A stretch of DNA of 64,000 nucleotides, taken from NCBI RefSeq assembly GCF_945957525.1, contig NZ_CAMFLA010000007.1, forward strand, positions 158,688-222,687. The letters run 5' to 3'. The position numbers were made by a program, and so were the translations under genes. The number at the start of each line of letters is the position of its first letter. The first letter of the stretch is position 1. The stretch comes from an uncultured Aquitalea sp. Lineage in GTDB: Bacteria; Pseudomonadota; Gammaproteobacteria; Burkholderiales; Chromobacteriaceae. The notes beneath the pieces are model-generated. The model was not told the DNA's origin, searched no databases, and worked only from the letters and a program-made list of their open reading frames with translations. Of this stretch, positions 53,927 to 64,000 are shown one piece after another.

Positions 53927-54940
53927 TTACTGGGCGGCGAACATGGCGCGAGCGGTTTTCAGCATCTGGTTGCTGAAGCCCCACTCGTTGTCGTACCAGG
54001 CCAGCACTTTCACCATATTGCCGCCGGTCACCTTGGTCAGGGTGGCGTCGAAGATGGAGGCTTCGGTGCTGTGGTTGAAGTCCATGGAGACCAGCGGCAG
54101 GGTGTTGTAGCCCAGCACGCCCTTCATCGGGCCTTCCGCGGCGGCCTTGAGGATCTCGTTGACTTCTTCCTTGGTGGTGTCGCGACCGGCCTTGAAGGTG
54201 AGGTCCACCAGCGAGACATTGATGGTGGGAACGCGCACGGCGAAACCATCCAGCTTGCCCTTCAGTTCCGGCAGCACCAGACCCACGGCCTTGGCCGCGC
54301 CGGTCTTGGTGGGGATCATGTTTTCCGTTGCAGAGCGGGCGCGGCGTAGATCCTTGTGGCGCACGTCGGTCAGCACCTGGTCGTTGGTGAAGGCGTGGAT
54401 GGTGGTCATCAGGCCCTTGCCGACGCCGATGGTGTCGTTCAGCGCCTTGGCCACCGGGGCCAGGCAGTTGGTGGTGCAGGATGCGTTGGACACCACGGTC
54501 ATGCCGGCGGTCAGTACCTGATGGTTCACGCCGTACACGATGGTGGCGTCGACATCATCGCCGCCCGGCGCGGAGATCAGCACTTTCTTGGCGCCGGCGG
54601 TCAGATGCGCCTGGCACTTTTCCTTGCTGGTGAAGGCGCCGGTGCATTCCAGCACCAGATCCACGTTCAGCGCGGCCCACGGCAGTTCGGCCGGGTTGCG
54701 GGTGGAGAAGAAGGGGATTTTCTCGCCGTTGATCAGCAGGTTTTCTTCATCGTGACCGATGTCGGCGGGGAAGCGGCCATGCACGGTGTCGAACTTGGTC
54801 AGGTGGGCGTTGGTGGCCAGATCGCCGGAGGCGTTGACGGCAACTACCTGGAAGTCGTTGTGCAAGTTGTATTCGTAGATGGCGCGCAGCACCTGGCGGC
54901 CGATACGGCCGTAGCCATTGATCGCGATACGGATGGTCAT
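53927..54940 (-). CDS. gap: Glyceraldehyde-3-phosphate dehydrogenase, type I
   Basis: A 337-residue dehydrogenase. NAD-binding [15 protein letters not shown] at the N-terminus, the catalytic cysteine in [15 protein letters not shown], and the C-terminal [12 protein letters not shown] are diagnostic. It converts glyceraldehyde 3-phosphate to 1,3-bisphosphoglycerate. GGGAGAG precedes the ATG. It is followed by pgk, the next step of the pathway. Confidence 0.97.
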   Translation of the reverse strand: MTIRIAINGYGRIGRQVLRAIYEYNLHNDFQVVAVNASGDLATNAHLTKFDTVHGRFPADIGHDEENLLINGEKIPFFSTRNPAELPWAALNVDLVLECTGAFTSKEKCQAHLTAGAKKVLISAPGGDDVDATIVYGVNHQVLTAGMTVVSNASCTTNCLAPVAKALNDTIGVGKGLMTTIHAFTNDQVLTDVRHKDLRRARSATENMIPTKTGAAKAVGLVLPELKGKLDGFAVRVPTINVSLVDLTFKAGRDTTKEEVNEILKAAAEGPMKGVLGYNTLPLVSMDFNHSTEASIFDATLTKVTGGNMVKVLAWYDNEWGFSNQMLKTARAMFAAQ

Positions 54941-55004
54941 GCTATTTACTCTCCCGGAAAAGCCGGCGGCTCCCTGCTCAGCGCAGGTCAGATGGAGCCG
55001 CCTG

Positions 55005-55036
55005 AAAATAAGGCCGCCCCGGTTCGGGTGCGGCCT
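55005..55036 (-). terminator. Terminator between tkt and gap
   Basis: AGGCCGC (55011-55017) pairs with GCGGCCT (55030-55036); on the minus strand the stem is followed by TTATTTTC. It lies ten bases past the tkt stop, so gap may be partly insulated from tkt. Confidence 0.75.
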
Positions 55037-55045
55037 GTGTATTTC

Positions 55046-57034
55046 TTATTTGAGTACGGCGCGGGTCTTGGCGACCACGTTGTCGACGGTGAAGCCGAAT
55101 TCCTTGAACAGTACGCCGGCGGGAGCGGATTCGCCGAAGTGGTCGATGCCCACCACGTCGCCTTCCAGGCCGACATACTTGCGCCAGAAGTCCGGCACGC
55201 CGGCTTCGATGGCCACGCGCGGCAGACCGGCCGGCAGCACGCTGTCGCGCCAGGTCTTGTCTTGCGCGTCAAAGACGTTGGTGCAGGGCATGGACACCAC
55301 GCGCACCGCCACGCCTTCGGCCGACAGGGCTTCCTGCGCCTTCAGCGCCAGTTCCACTTCGGAACCGGTGGCGATCAGCACGGCGCGCGCGCCTGCAGCG
55401 TCGCGCAGCACATAGCCGCCGCGGCGGATGTCGGCGATCTGACCGGCGTCGCGCTGCACGAACGGCAGGTTCTGGCGGCTGAGGATCAGGCTGCTCGGTG
55501 TGGTTTTCTGTTCGATGGCGTGTGCCCAGGCCACGGCGGCTTCGGTGGTGTCGCACGGACGCCAGGTGTGGTGATTGGGGATCATGCGCAGCGTGGCCAC
55601 TTGTTCCACCGGCTGGTGGGTGGGGCCGTCTTCGCCAAGGCCGATGGAGTCGTGGGTGAACACGAACACCGGGTTGATCTTCATCAGCGAGGCCATGCGC
55701 AGGGCGTTGCGGGCGTATTCGCTGAACATCAGGAAGGTGCCGCCATAGGGGCGCAGACCGCCATGCAGGGTCATGCCGTTCATGATGGCGGCCATGCCGA
55801 ACTCGCGCACGCCGTAGCTGATGTAATTGCCTTGGCCTTCAGCGTTGATCCACTTGGAGCCGGACCAGTTGGTGAGGTTGGAACCGGTCAGGTCGGCCGA
55901 GCCGCCAACGAATTCCGGCAGGCTGGGGGAGAACGCTTCCAGTGCGATCTGGCTGGCCTTGCGGGTAGCCACGGTTTGTGCGGCGTCCACGATTTTGGCG
56001 ATAGCGGCGTCGCGGGCTTCGGCCCAGGCGGCCGGCAGTTCGCCCTGCATGCGGCGCTCGAATTCGGCGGCCAGTTGCGGGTGGTCGGCGCGGTAGGCAT
56101 CGAAGCGCTTTCGCCATTCGATCTCGGCCAGCGCGCCCTTGTCGCGGGCGCTCCAGGCGGCGTAAACGTCGGCCGGAATCTCGAACGGCGCGTGCGGCCA
56201 GTTGAGGGTTTCGCGCGCGGCGGCGATTTCAGCCGCGCCCAGCGGCGCACCGTGCACATCGTGGCTGCCCTGCTTGTTGGGCGCGCCAAAACCGATGGTG
56301 GTCTTGCAGCAGATCAGAGTCGGACGGTCAGCGCTCTTCTTGGCGGTGTCGATGGCGGTAGCCACTTCCACCGGATCGTGACCGTTGACGTTGCGGATCA
56401 CCTGCCAGCCGTAGGCTTCAAAGCGGGCCGGGGTATTGTCGGTAAACCAGCCTTCAACGTGGCCGTCGATGGAGATGCCGTTATCGTCCCAGAAGGCGAT
56501 CAGCTTGTTCAGGCCCCAGGTGCCGGCCAGGCTGCAGGCTTCATGGCTGATGCCTTCCATCAGGCAACCGTCGCCCAGGAACACCCAGGTGCGGTGGTCA
56601 ACGATGTTGTGACCGTCGCGGTTGAACTGGGCGGCCAGCATTTTTTCGGCCAGCGCCATGCCGACGGCGTTGGTGATGCCCTGACCCAGCGGGCCGGTGG
56701 TGGTTTCAACGCCCGGCGCATAACCGTATTCCGGGTGTCCCGGGGTTTTGGAGTGCAGTTGGCGGAAGTTTTTGAGGTCGTCGAGGGAGAGGTCGTAGCC
56801 CGAGAGGTGGAGCAGGCTGTAGATGAGCATGGAGCCGTGGCCGTTGGAGAGCACGAAGCGGTCGCGGTCGGACCATGCGGGGTTGGCGGGATTGTGCTTC
56901 AGATAATCGCGCCAGAGCACTTCAGCGATGTCTGCCATGCCCATCGGGGCGCCGGGGTGACCGGATTTTGCCTTTTCCACCGCGTCCATGGACAGAAAGC
57001 GGATGGCATTGGCTAGCTCGGTTCGGGTGACCAT
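55046..57034 (-). CDS. tkt: Transketolase
   Basis: A 662-residue thiamine-diphosphate enzyme that moves two-carbon units between sugar phosphates. [30 protein letters not shown] near the N-terminus, the ThDP motif [13 protein letters not shown] to [10 protein letters not shown], and [13 protein letters not shown] with [17 protein letters not shown] in the pyrimidine domain are all conserved. The ATG at 57034 gives the family start [14 protein letters not shown]; the frame stays open to 57112. It begins the sugar-phosphate gene row. Confidence 0.96.
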   Translation of the reverse strand: MVTRTELANAIRFLSMDAVEKAKSGHPGAPMGMADIAEVLWRDYLKHNPANPAWSDRDRFVLSNGHGSMLIYSLLHLSGYDLSLDDLKNFRQLHSKTPGHPEYGYAPGVETTTGPLGQGITNAVGMALAEKMLAAQFNRDGHNIVDHRTWVFLGDGCLMEGISHEACSLAGTWGLNKLIAFWDDNGISIDGHVEGWFTDNTPARFEAYGWQVIRNVNGHDPVEVATAIDTAKKSADRPTLICCKTTIGFGAPNKQGSHDVHGAPLGAAEIAAARETLNWPHAPFEIPADVYAAWSARDKGALAEIEWRKRFDAYRADHPQLAAEFERRMQGELPAAWAEARDAAIAKIVDAAQTVATRKASQIALEAFSPSLPEFVGGSADLTGSNLTNWSGSKWINAEGQGNYISYGVREFGMAAIMNGMTLHGGLRPYGGTFLMFSEYARNALRMASLMKINPVFVFTHDSIGLGEDGPTHQPVEQVATLRMIPNHHTWRPCDTTEAAVAWAHAIEQKTTPSSLILSRQNLPFVQRDAGQIADIRRGGYVLRDAAGARAVLIATGSEVELALKAQEALSAEGVAVRVVSMPCTNVFDAQDKTWRDSVLPAGLPRVAIEAGVPDFWRKYVGLEGDVVGIDHFGESAPAGVLFKEFGFTVDNVVAKTRAVLK

Positions 57035-57140
57035 TCGGAGAACCTCAAAAACAATGTAAGGGGGCGTGATGCAAGCAGGCGACGGAGAAACGGGCATCGC
57101 TTGTGGCGACAAACCGGATTAACCGTCGCGAAATCATGGA

Positions 57141-57170
57141 ATTATCGCTGATTTTGTCGCATTGCGGCAA
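57141..57170 (-). promoter_or_regulatory. Candidate sigma-70 promoter for tkt
   Basis: On the minus strand TTGCCG (57170-57165) is followed after 18 bases by GATAAT (57146-57141), about 107 bases before the tkt start. The 288-bp divergent gap 57035-57322 shows no gene. Confidence 0.5.
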
Positions 57171-57322
57171 CTGAAATGGCCGCTGTAGCGCAACGTTTTC
57201 ATGAAGTTTCAGCCGGTGGCCATATGGTTTTCCACCCGGCTCCGCGCGGCAGGGAAACCATGTGAGGCCCGGCGCTGTCATGTACCATCCGAAACATCAA
57301 CGGGCATCTGGGGAGGCCAAAC

Positions 57323-58081
57323 ATGAGCACATGGGAAACGCAGCCGGCGGAAAAACTGCCGGCCCGAGTGGCGGGAGGCCGCGGCTGGCGCTGGCTGGTG
57401 GAGGCGTTCTGGCTGGTGCGCAAGCAACCGCTGAGCTGGGTGGCCATGGCGGCCGGCTACTTGCTGATTCATTTTCTGGTGGCGCGCATCCCCATGGTGG
57501 GCGCGCCGCTCACCTTCTTCATGGCGCCGGTGTTTGCCGGCGGTTTCGTGCTGCAGGCCGATCGCGCGGCGCGCGGCGAAACGGTAAAGATGGCCGGCAT
57601 GTTCGATGGCTTCCGGCTGGCTCTGCGGCCGCTGCTGAACGTGGGGATGCTGTATCTGGGGCTGATGATGCTGGCCATGCTGGTGCTGGGCGTCATCGGC
57701 GGGGCGATGGGCATCACCGTGCAGGGCGAGGGCGGTCCGGAAGGATTGCCGCAGTTGGGCGGCCCGGTGCTGGCGTTCATGCTGGTGACCGGCGCGCTGA
57801 TGTTTGTGCTCAGCCTGTGCTACTGGTTTGCGCCGGCGCTGGTGACGCTGGACGGCATGGGCGCGTGGGAGGCGGTGCGCCTCAGCCTCAAGGCCGGCCT
57901 GGTTAACTGGCGCGCGGTGTTGTTCAGCGGCCTCATGCTGTCGCTGATGCTGTTTCTGGCGCTGCTGCCGCTGGGCCTCGGCCTGCTGTTGTGGTTTCCG
58001 GTGCTGTACGTCACCGCGTTTACCGGCTGGCGCGATGTATTCGGCGGCCAGCCGGTGCTGCCTGAACTAGTGGTGGACTGA
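57323..58081 (+). CDS. BPSS1780-family membrane protein of unknown function
   Basis: A 252-residue inner-membrane protein with about five helices. The cytoplasmic N-terminus carries ARVAGGRGWRWLVEAFWLVRKQPL, the conserved entry motif of this betaproteobacterial family, and the central loop FDGFRLALRPLLNVGMLYLG is also typical. No function is known. GGGGAGG precedes the ATG. Its last 15 bases overlap the convergent ElaA-type gene. Confidence 0.82.
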   Translation: MSTWETQPAEKLPARVAGGRGWRWLVEAFWLVRKQPLSWVAMAAGYLLIHFLVARIPMVGAPLTFFMAPVFAGGFVLQADRAARGETVKMAGMFDGFRLALRPLLNVGMLYLGLMMLAMLVLGVIGGAMGITVQGEGGPEGLPQLGGPVLAFMLVTGALMFVLSLCYWFAPALVTLDGMGAWEAVRLSLKAGLVNWRAVLFSGLMLSLMLFLALLPLGLGLLLWFPVLYVTAFTGWRDVFGGQPVLPELVVD

Positions 58082-58543
58082 GAGGCCGCCGCGCCGCATG
58101 TCGATGTGGAGGATGCCGCCGTCGTCGTAAGGCTCGGACACCGCCACGAAGCCATAGCGCTCGTACAGCCCTTGGGCATTGACCTGCGCCGACAGCATCA
58201 CCGGATGTTCCGGCCACAGGCGCAGGCAGTGATGGAGGGCTTCGGCCAACAGTTGACCGCCCAGCCCTTGGCCGCGCGCCGTGGGCGCCAGCACCACCCG
58301 GCCAATGGCAACGGCGTCCGGGTATTTGCGGCCCGGCGCGATCAGCCGGGCATAGCCCACCAGCCGGCCCGCGCCGTCGCGGCCGCACAAGTGATGGCAG
58401 ACGAGGTCCTCGCCGTCCACATCGCCGTAGATGGATTGTTGCTCCACCACGAAAACCTGGTCGCGCAGCTGCAGGGTTTCATACAGCGCGCGCGGGGAAA
58501 AGCCGTCGAAATCGTGGCATTGCCACTGCAAGAGGCTGGCCAT
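58067..58543 (-). CDS. elaA: GNAT-family acetyltransferase, ElaA type
   Basis: A 158-residue GNAT protein. LYETLQLRDQVFVVEQQSIYGDVDGED is the ElaA N-terminal hallmark, followed by GRVVLAPTARGQGLGGQLL (acetyl-CoA loop) and SAQVNAQGLYERYGF. Relatives are uncharacterised protein or small-molecule acetylases. The ATG at 58543 is the family start. The gene converges on the membrane protein and is divergent from parC. Confidence 0.88.
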   Translation of the reverse strand: MASLLQWQCHDFDGFSPRALYETLQLRDQVFVVEQQSIYGDVDGEDLVCHHLCGRDGAGRLVGYARLIAPGRKYPDAVAIGRVVLAPTARGQGLGGQLLAEALHHCLRLWPEHPVMLSAQVNAQGLYERYGFVAVSEPYDDGGILHIDMRRGGLSVHH

Positions 58544-58643
58544 AGTAGAATTGCCCTCGATCGAGTCGCCGCGCTCGCCGCCAGTCGGCCCGGCGCGGCC
58601 ATGAACCAAGCCACAACCCTATCACACAAGCTGACCCTGTCCC

Positions 58644-61019
<2,376 letters not shown>

Positions 61020-61021
61020 TC

Positions 61022-62572
61022 ATGTTCGAACGCTCCCTGCCCCTCACCCCGGACAAAACGCTGGTGTTCGTCAACGGCTTCCGCGCCGTGATGTTGCTGG
61101 TGCTGCTGGTGATGTCCACCTTGCAGGGCGGCGAGGGCAGCCCGCTGGTGGGGGGCGGTTCGCACTTTTATCTGTGGGCCGCCTGCTACGGCGCCTTCAT
61201 CGCTTGCTGGTTCGTACTGCGGCGCGGCAAGCTGGCGCACACCTTGCAACTGTCGCTGGCCATTGCCGCCGACATCGTGATGATTGTGCTGCTGATGGGG
61301 CTCAACGGCGGCGTCAGAAGCGGCTACGGCATGCTGTTGTTGCCGTATCTGGCGGTGGCCGGCTTGTTGTCCTCCGGCCGGTACGCCCTCTTCTACGCCT
61401 CCATCGCCACGGTAAGCCTGTTCGGCAACGTGGCTTACGATCATTACCGTCTCGGCGCCAGCGGCGGCACGGCCGATTTGTTCCAGAGCGGCCTCTTGTC
61501 GCTGGCCGGCTTCGTCACCTCGGTGGTCACCTATCAGCTGGCCCGCATGGCGCGCGAATCGGAAGCCCTGGCGCTGCAGCGCGGCGGCGAGATCGCCAAC
61601 CTCAACCGGCTCAACGAACTGGTGCTGCAAAGCCAGCGCGACGCCGTTATCGTGCTGGACGAAACCGGCACGGTGCGCCAGTTCAACGGCCAGGCTGAGC
61701 GCTATTTCCCTGGCATGGGCCGCGGCATCCTGCTGCCCGAGCTGGTGCCGGTGGTGGAACGCTGGCGCATCAACAGCCACTCTCCCCTGCCCGTTTTCAT
61801 CGAACGCAATGTGCGCGGCCGGCAGCTGGCCGGCCGCATGGTGCCGGTGCTCACCGGCGAGCTGCGCGGCATGGTGGTGTTCCTGCGCGACATGGCCGAC
61901 ATGGCGGAAGAAGCCAAGCGGCTGAAGCTGGCGGCGCTGGGGCGGCTCACCGCCAACATCGCCCACGAAATCCGCAATCCGCTGGCGGCCATCTCGCACG
62001 CCGGCGACCTGTTGGCCGAAGGCGCGGAAGATCCGGCCGCTCAGCGTCTTACCCGCATCGTTCGCGACAACGCCCGCCGCATCAATGGCCTGGTGGAAGA
62101 AGTACTGATGCTGGGCCGGCGCGACCGGGTCAAGACCGACACCATCCGACTGTCGCAATTCCTGGCCGATTTTCTCGAGCAGTTCGGCATGGCGCAGCCG
62201 GAGGCCGCCGGCCGCATCCTCACCGAATTTCATGGCAGCCACAGCGTGTATTTCGATCGCGGCCATCTGGGACAGATTCTGTCCAATCTGGTGGCCAACG
62301 CCTGGCGGCACTCCTCGCGCGTGCACGGCTCCGTGCGCATTCAGGTGGGGACGCAGGACAGCCGCGTCTTGTTGCGCGTAGTGGACGATGGTCCGGGCAT
62401 GAGCGACGATGCCCAGGCCCACCTGTTCGAACCCTTCTTCACCACGGAAAGCTCCGGCACCGGGCTGGGTCTGTATATCGCCCGCGAGTTGGCCGAAGCC
62501 AACGACGCCCGCCTCGACTACCAGCCGCCCGGCGGTGTTTTCCAACTGACATGTCATCAGGCCTATGAGTAA
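61022..62572 (+). CDS. pilS: Sensor histidine kinase PilS
   Basis: A 516-residue membrane kinase. The N-terminal 180 residues hold six hydrophobic helices, as in PilS of Pseudomonas. A PAS-like domain follows (about 205-300, RDAVIVLDETGTVRQFNGQAERYF), then the H-box IAHEIRNPLAAI (His near residue 315), the N-box LVANAWRHSS, and DDGPGMSDDAQAHLFEPFFTT with GTGLGLYIARELAE. It would sense pilin level and phosphorylate PilR. It overlaps pilR by eight bases and follows parC by two. Confidence 0.92.
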   Translation: MFERSLPLTPDKTLVFVNGFRAVMLLVLLVMSTLQGGEGSPLVGGGSHFYLWAACYGAFIACWFVLRRGKLAHTLQLSLAIAADIVMIVLLMGLNGGVRSGYGMLLLPYLAVAGLLSSGRYALFYASIATVSLFGNVAYDHYRLGASGGTADLFQSGLLSLAGFVTSVVTYQLARMARESEALALQRGGEIANLNRLNELVLQSQRDAVIVLDETGTVRQFNGQAERYFPGMGRGILLPELVPVVERWRINSHSPLPVFIERNVRGRQLAGRMVPVLTGELRGMVVFLRDMADMAEEAKRLKLAALGRLTANIAHEIRNPLAAISHAGDLLAEGAEDPAAQRLTRIVRDNARRINGLVEEVLMLGRRDRVKTDTIRLSQFLADFLEQFGMAQPEAAGRILTEFHGSHSVYFDRGHLGQILSNLVANAWRHSSRVHGSVRIQVGTQDSRVLLRVVDDGPGMSDDAQAHLFEPFFTTESSGTGLGLYIARELAEANDARLDYQPPGGVFQLTCHQAYE

Positions 62573-63908
62573 GCAGACCGCACGCGTCCTCGTGGTGGAC
62601 GACGAACCCGATATCCGCGAGCTCCTCGAACTTACCCTCATCAAGATGGGGTTGGAGGTCGTCACCGCCGGCAATGTGGGCGAAGCCAAGGCACTGCTGG
62701 CGCGCGAGCCCTTCTCGCTGGCCCTCACCGACATGCGCATGCCGGATGGCGAAGGCATCGAGATCGTCGAATTCATCGCGGCGGAATCGCTGGACGTGCC
62801 CATCGCCGTCCTCACCGCTTACGGCAGCGCCGACAACGCCGTGCGGGCCATGAAGGCCGGCGCTTTCGACTACCTGTCCAAACCGGTCAGCCTCGCCCAG
62901 TTGCGCACACTGGTGAAGTCGGTGCTCAAGGTCGATCCGCCCGCTGGCGGCGACGGTATTGCCGCCGAACGATTGGTGGGCGATTCGCCCGCCATGCAGG
63001 ACGTGCGTCGCATGGTGGAAAAACTGGCTCGCAGCCAGGCCGCCGTCTATATCAGCGGCGAATCCGGCACCGGCAAGGAGCAGGCTGCCCGACTGGTTCA
63101 CGAACAGAGCGCCCGCGCGGCGCGGCCTTTCGTGCCGGTCAACTGCGGCGCCATCCCGGAAAACCTGATGGAAAGCGAATTCTTCGGCTACCGCAAAGGC
63201 GCCTTCACGGGCGCCGACAGCGACCGGGACGGCTTCTTCCAGCAGGCGGTGGGCGGCACGCTGTTTCTCGACGAAGTGGCTGATCTGCCGCTCGCCATGC
63301 AGGTCAAACTGCTGCGCGCCATCCAGGAGCGCAAAGTGCGCCGCCTGGGCAGCCCGCAAGAAGAACCGGTGGATGTGCGCATCATCTGCGCCACCCACAA
63401 GGATCTGGCCGCGCTGGTCGAAGCCGGCCAATTCCGACAGGACCTTTATTACCGGCTCAACGTGCTGCCGCTGCGCATGCCGCCGCTGCGCGAACTGCGC
63501 GAAGACATTCCGCGCTTCATCGGCGCGCTGCTCGACCGCTTCGCCGTTGACGGCCTGCGGCCACGGCTCGCGCCAGAAGCGGTCAAGCAATTGCTGGCCT
63601 ACAACTACCCGGGCAATTTCCGCGAACTGGAAAACATCCTCGAGCGCGCCGTTGCCCTCGCCGGAGACGACAAGGTGGACGTCGCCGACCTGCAGCTCAC
63701 CCCCTGCGACAGTGGCGCGGCCGACAGCAACGAAGCGCCGGAGTACGTTGGCGGCGAACCGCTGCAGGACTATCTGGACCGCGTCGAACGCGAAGTCATT
63801 CTTAAGGCGCTGGAAACCACCCGCTTCAACCGCACCCAGGCGGCCAAGCTGCTGGGCCTCACCTTCCGCTCCCTGCGTTATCGGCTGGATCGGCTGGGCA
63901 TCAAGTAA
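62565..63908 (+). CDS. pilR: Sigma-54 dependent response regulator PilR
   Basis: A 447-residue NtrC-type activator. The receiver has Asp12/Asp13 and phospho-acceptor Asp56 (LALTDMRMPDG). The AAA+ domain has GESGTGKEQAAR, the sigma-54 contact loop GAFTGAD and GTLFLDEVADLP. The C-terminal Fis-type helix-turn-helix is NRTQAAKLLGLTFRSLRYRLDRLGI. With PilS it activates the major pilin gene at a sigma-54 promoter in related bacteria. Together with pilT and pilU it marks a type IV pilus system. Confidence 0.94.
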   Translation: MSKQTARVLVVDDEPDIRELLELTLIKMGLEVVTAGNVGEAKALLAREPFSLALTDMRMPDGEGIEIVEFIAAESLDVPIAVLTAYGSADNAVRAMKAGAFDYLSKPVSLAQLRTLVKSVLKVDPPAGGDGIAAERLVGDSPAMQDVRRMVEKLARSQAAVYISGESGTGKEQAARLVHEQSARAARPFVPVNCGAIPENLMESEFFGYRKGAFTGADSDRDGFFQQAVGGTLFLDEVADLPLAMQVKLLRAIQERKVRRLGSPQEEPVDVRIICATHKDLAALVEAGQFRQDLYYRLNVLPLRMPPLRELREDIPRFIGALLDRFAVDGLRPRLAPEAVKQLLAYNYPGNFRELENILERAVALAGDDKVDVADLQLTPCDSGAADSNEAPEYVGGEPLQDYLDRVEREVILKALETTRFNRTQAAKLLGLTFRSLRYRLDRLGIK

Positions 63909-63915
63909 ACCCGCC

Positions 63916-63926
63916 TTCGGCCAACC
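63916..63926 (-). repeat. Intergenic copy of the 11-mer GTTGGCCGAAG
   Basis: An exact copy seven bases after the pilR stop. The last 92 bases of the window hold no other feature I can name. Confidence 0.8.
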
Positions 63927-64000
63927 TCTCTATAGAAGGCAGCCTGGTTCGCACACTCCATAGAGCCGGCCGGCAGCCAGTGTCACCAAGGAGCGCCCAG

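Noticed and set aside
54356..57016. 886-codon open frame antisense to gap and tkt
   Set aside because: Shadow of two certain genes; low-complexity composition and no recognisable motif.

Overview
The window is a stretch of a high-GC (about 60-65%) betaproteobacterial chromosome. Gene content and order point to Neisseriales, most likely the Chromobacteriaceae (the Chromobacterium / Vogesella / Aquitalea / Pseudogulbenkiania group). The clues are a tkt-gap-pgk-fba cluster, lptM and cyaY transcribed divergently, hemL near thiE/thiD and a rubredoxin, a gltIJKL-type operon, and pilT/pilU and pilS/pilR type IV pilus genes. The species is not determined. I saw no prophage, insertion sequence, CRISPR array, rRNA or tRNA gene.

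Layout. 1-4771: envelope sugar genes (epimerase, LgtF/WaaE-type glycosyltransferase, then divergent waaC-waaA), separated by a gap packed with DnaA boxes. 4837-11918: a complete TetR-controlled ABC-2 exporter operon (ybhG-ybhF-ybhS-ybhR homologues plus its own outer-membrane factor). 12057-18966: thiE-thiD, rubredoxin, an M48 lipoprotein protease, a parS-like site, hemJ, a CYTH protein between two inverted repeats, a thioredoxin-like protein and hemL. 19060-27707: lineage-specific proteins, a SNF2 helicase, a HAD phosphatase, a CZB protein, and a VOC-EVE-HhH-WYL minus-strand cluster. 27892-31402: a HisC-like aminotransferase, GNAT, LptM, CyaY, a YqaA-type membrane protein and RsmA. 31403-36059: a glutamate/aspartate ABC importer with two paralogous binding proteins. 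36231-41623: EAL-HDOD protein, response regulator-TPR, PilU, PilT. 41782-46701: yggS-proC-yggT, cytochrome c, a cysteine-poor DksA, AroG and a GNAT. 46698-50281: DMT exporter and LysR, and the molybdopterin genes mobA-moaE-moaD with a 46-residue membrane protein. 50488-57034: tkt-gap-pgk-(LysE/RhtB)-fba. 57323-63908: membrane protein, ElaA-type GNAT, parC, pilS, pilR.

Three non-coding signals stand out. (1) The exact 11-mer GTTGGCCGAAG occurs 22 times on both strands, six times between genes. It behaves like a DNA-uptake sequence but differs from the neisserial DUS family, and the window also holds the pilus retraction motors needed for transformation. (2) Seven perfect DnaA boxes lie within about 490 bp at 2072-2562. 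(3) A site at 15366-15381 matches the chromosomal parS consensus at 15 of 16 positions. Together (2) and (3) suggest an origin-proximal segment, although dnaA is not in the window. Smaller signals include probable TetR and LysR operators, palindromic dispersed elements, and structured leaders in the amino-acid importer operon.
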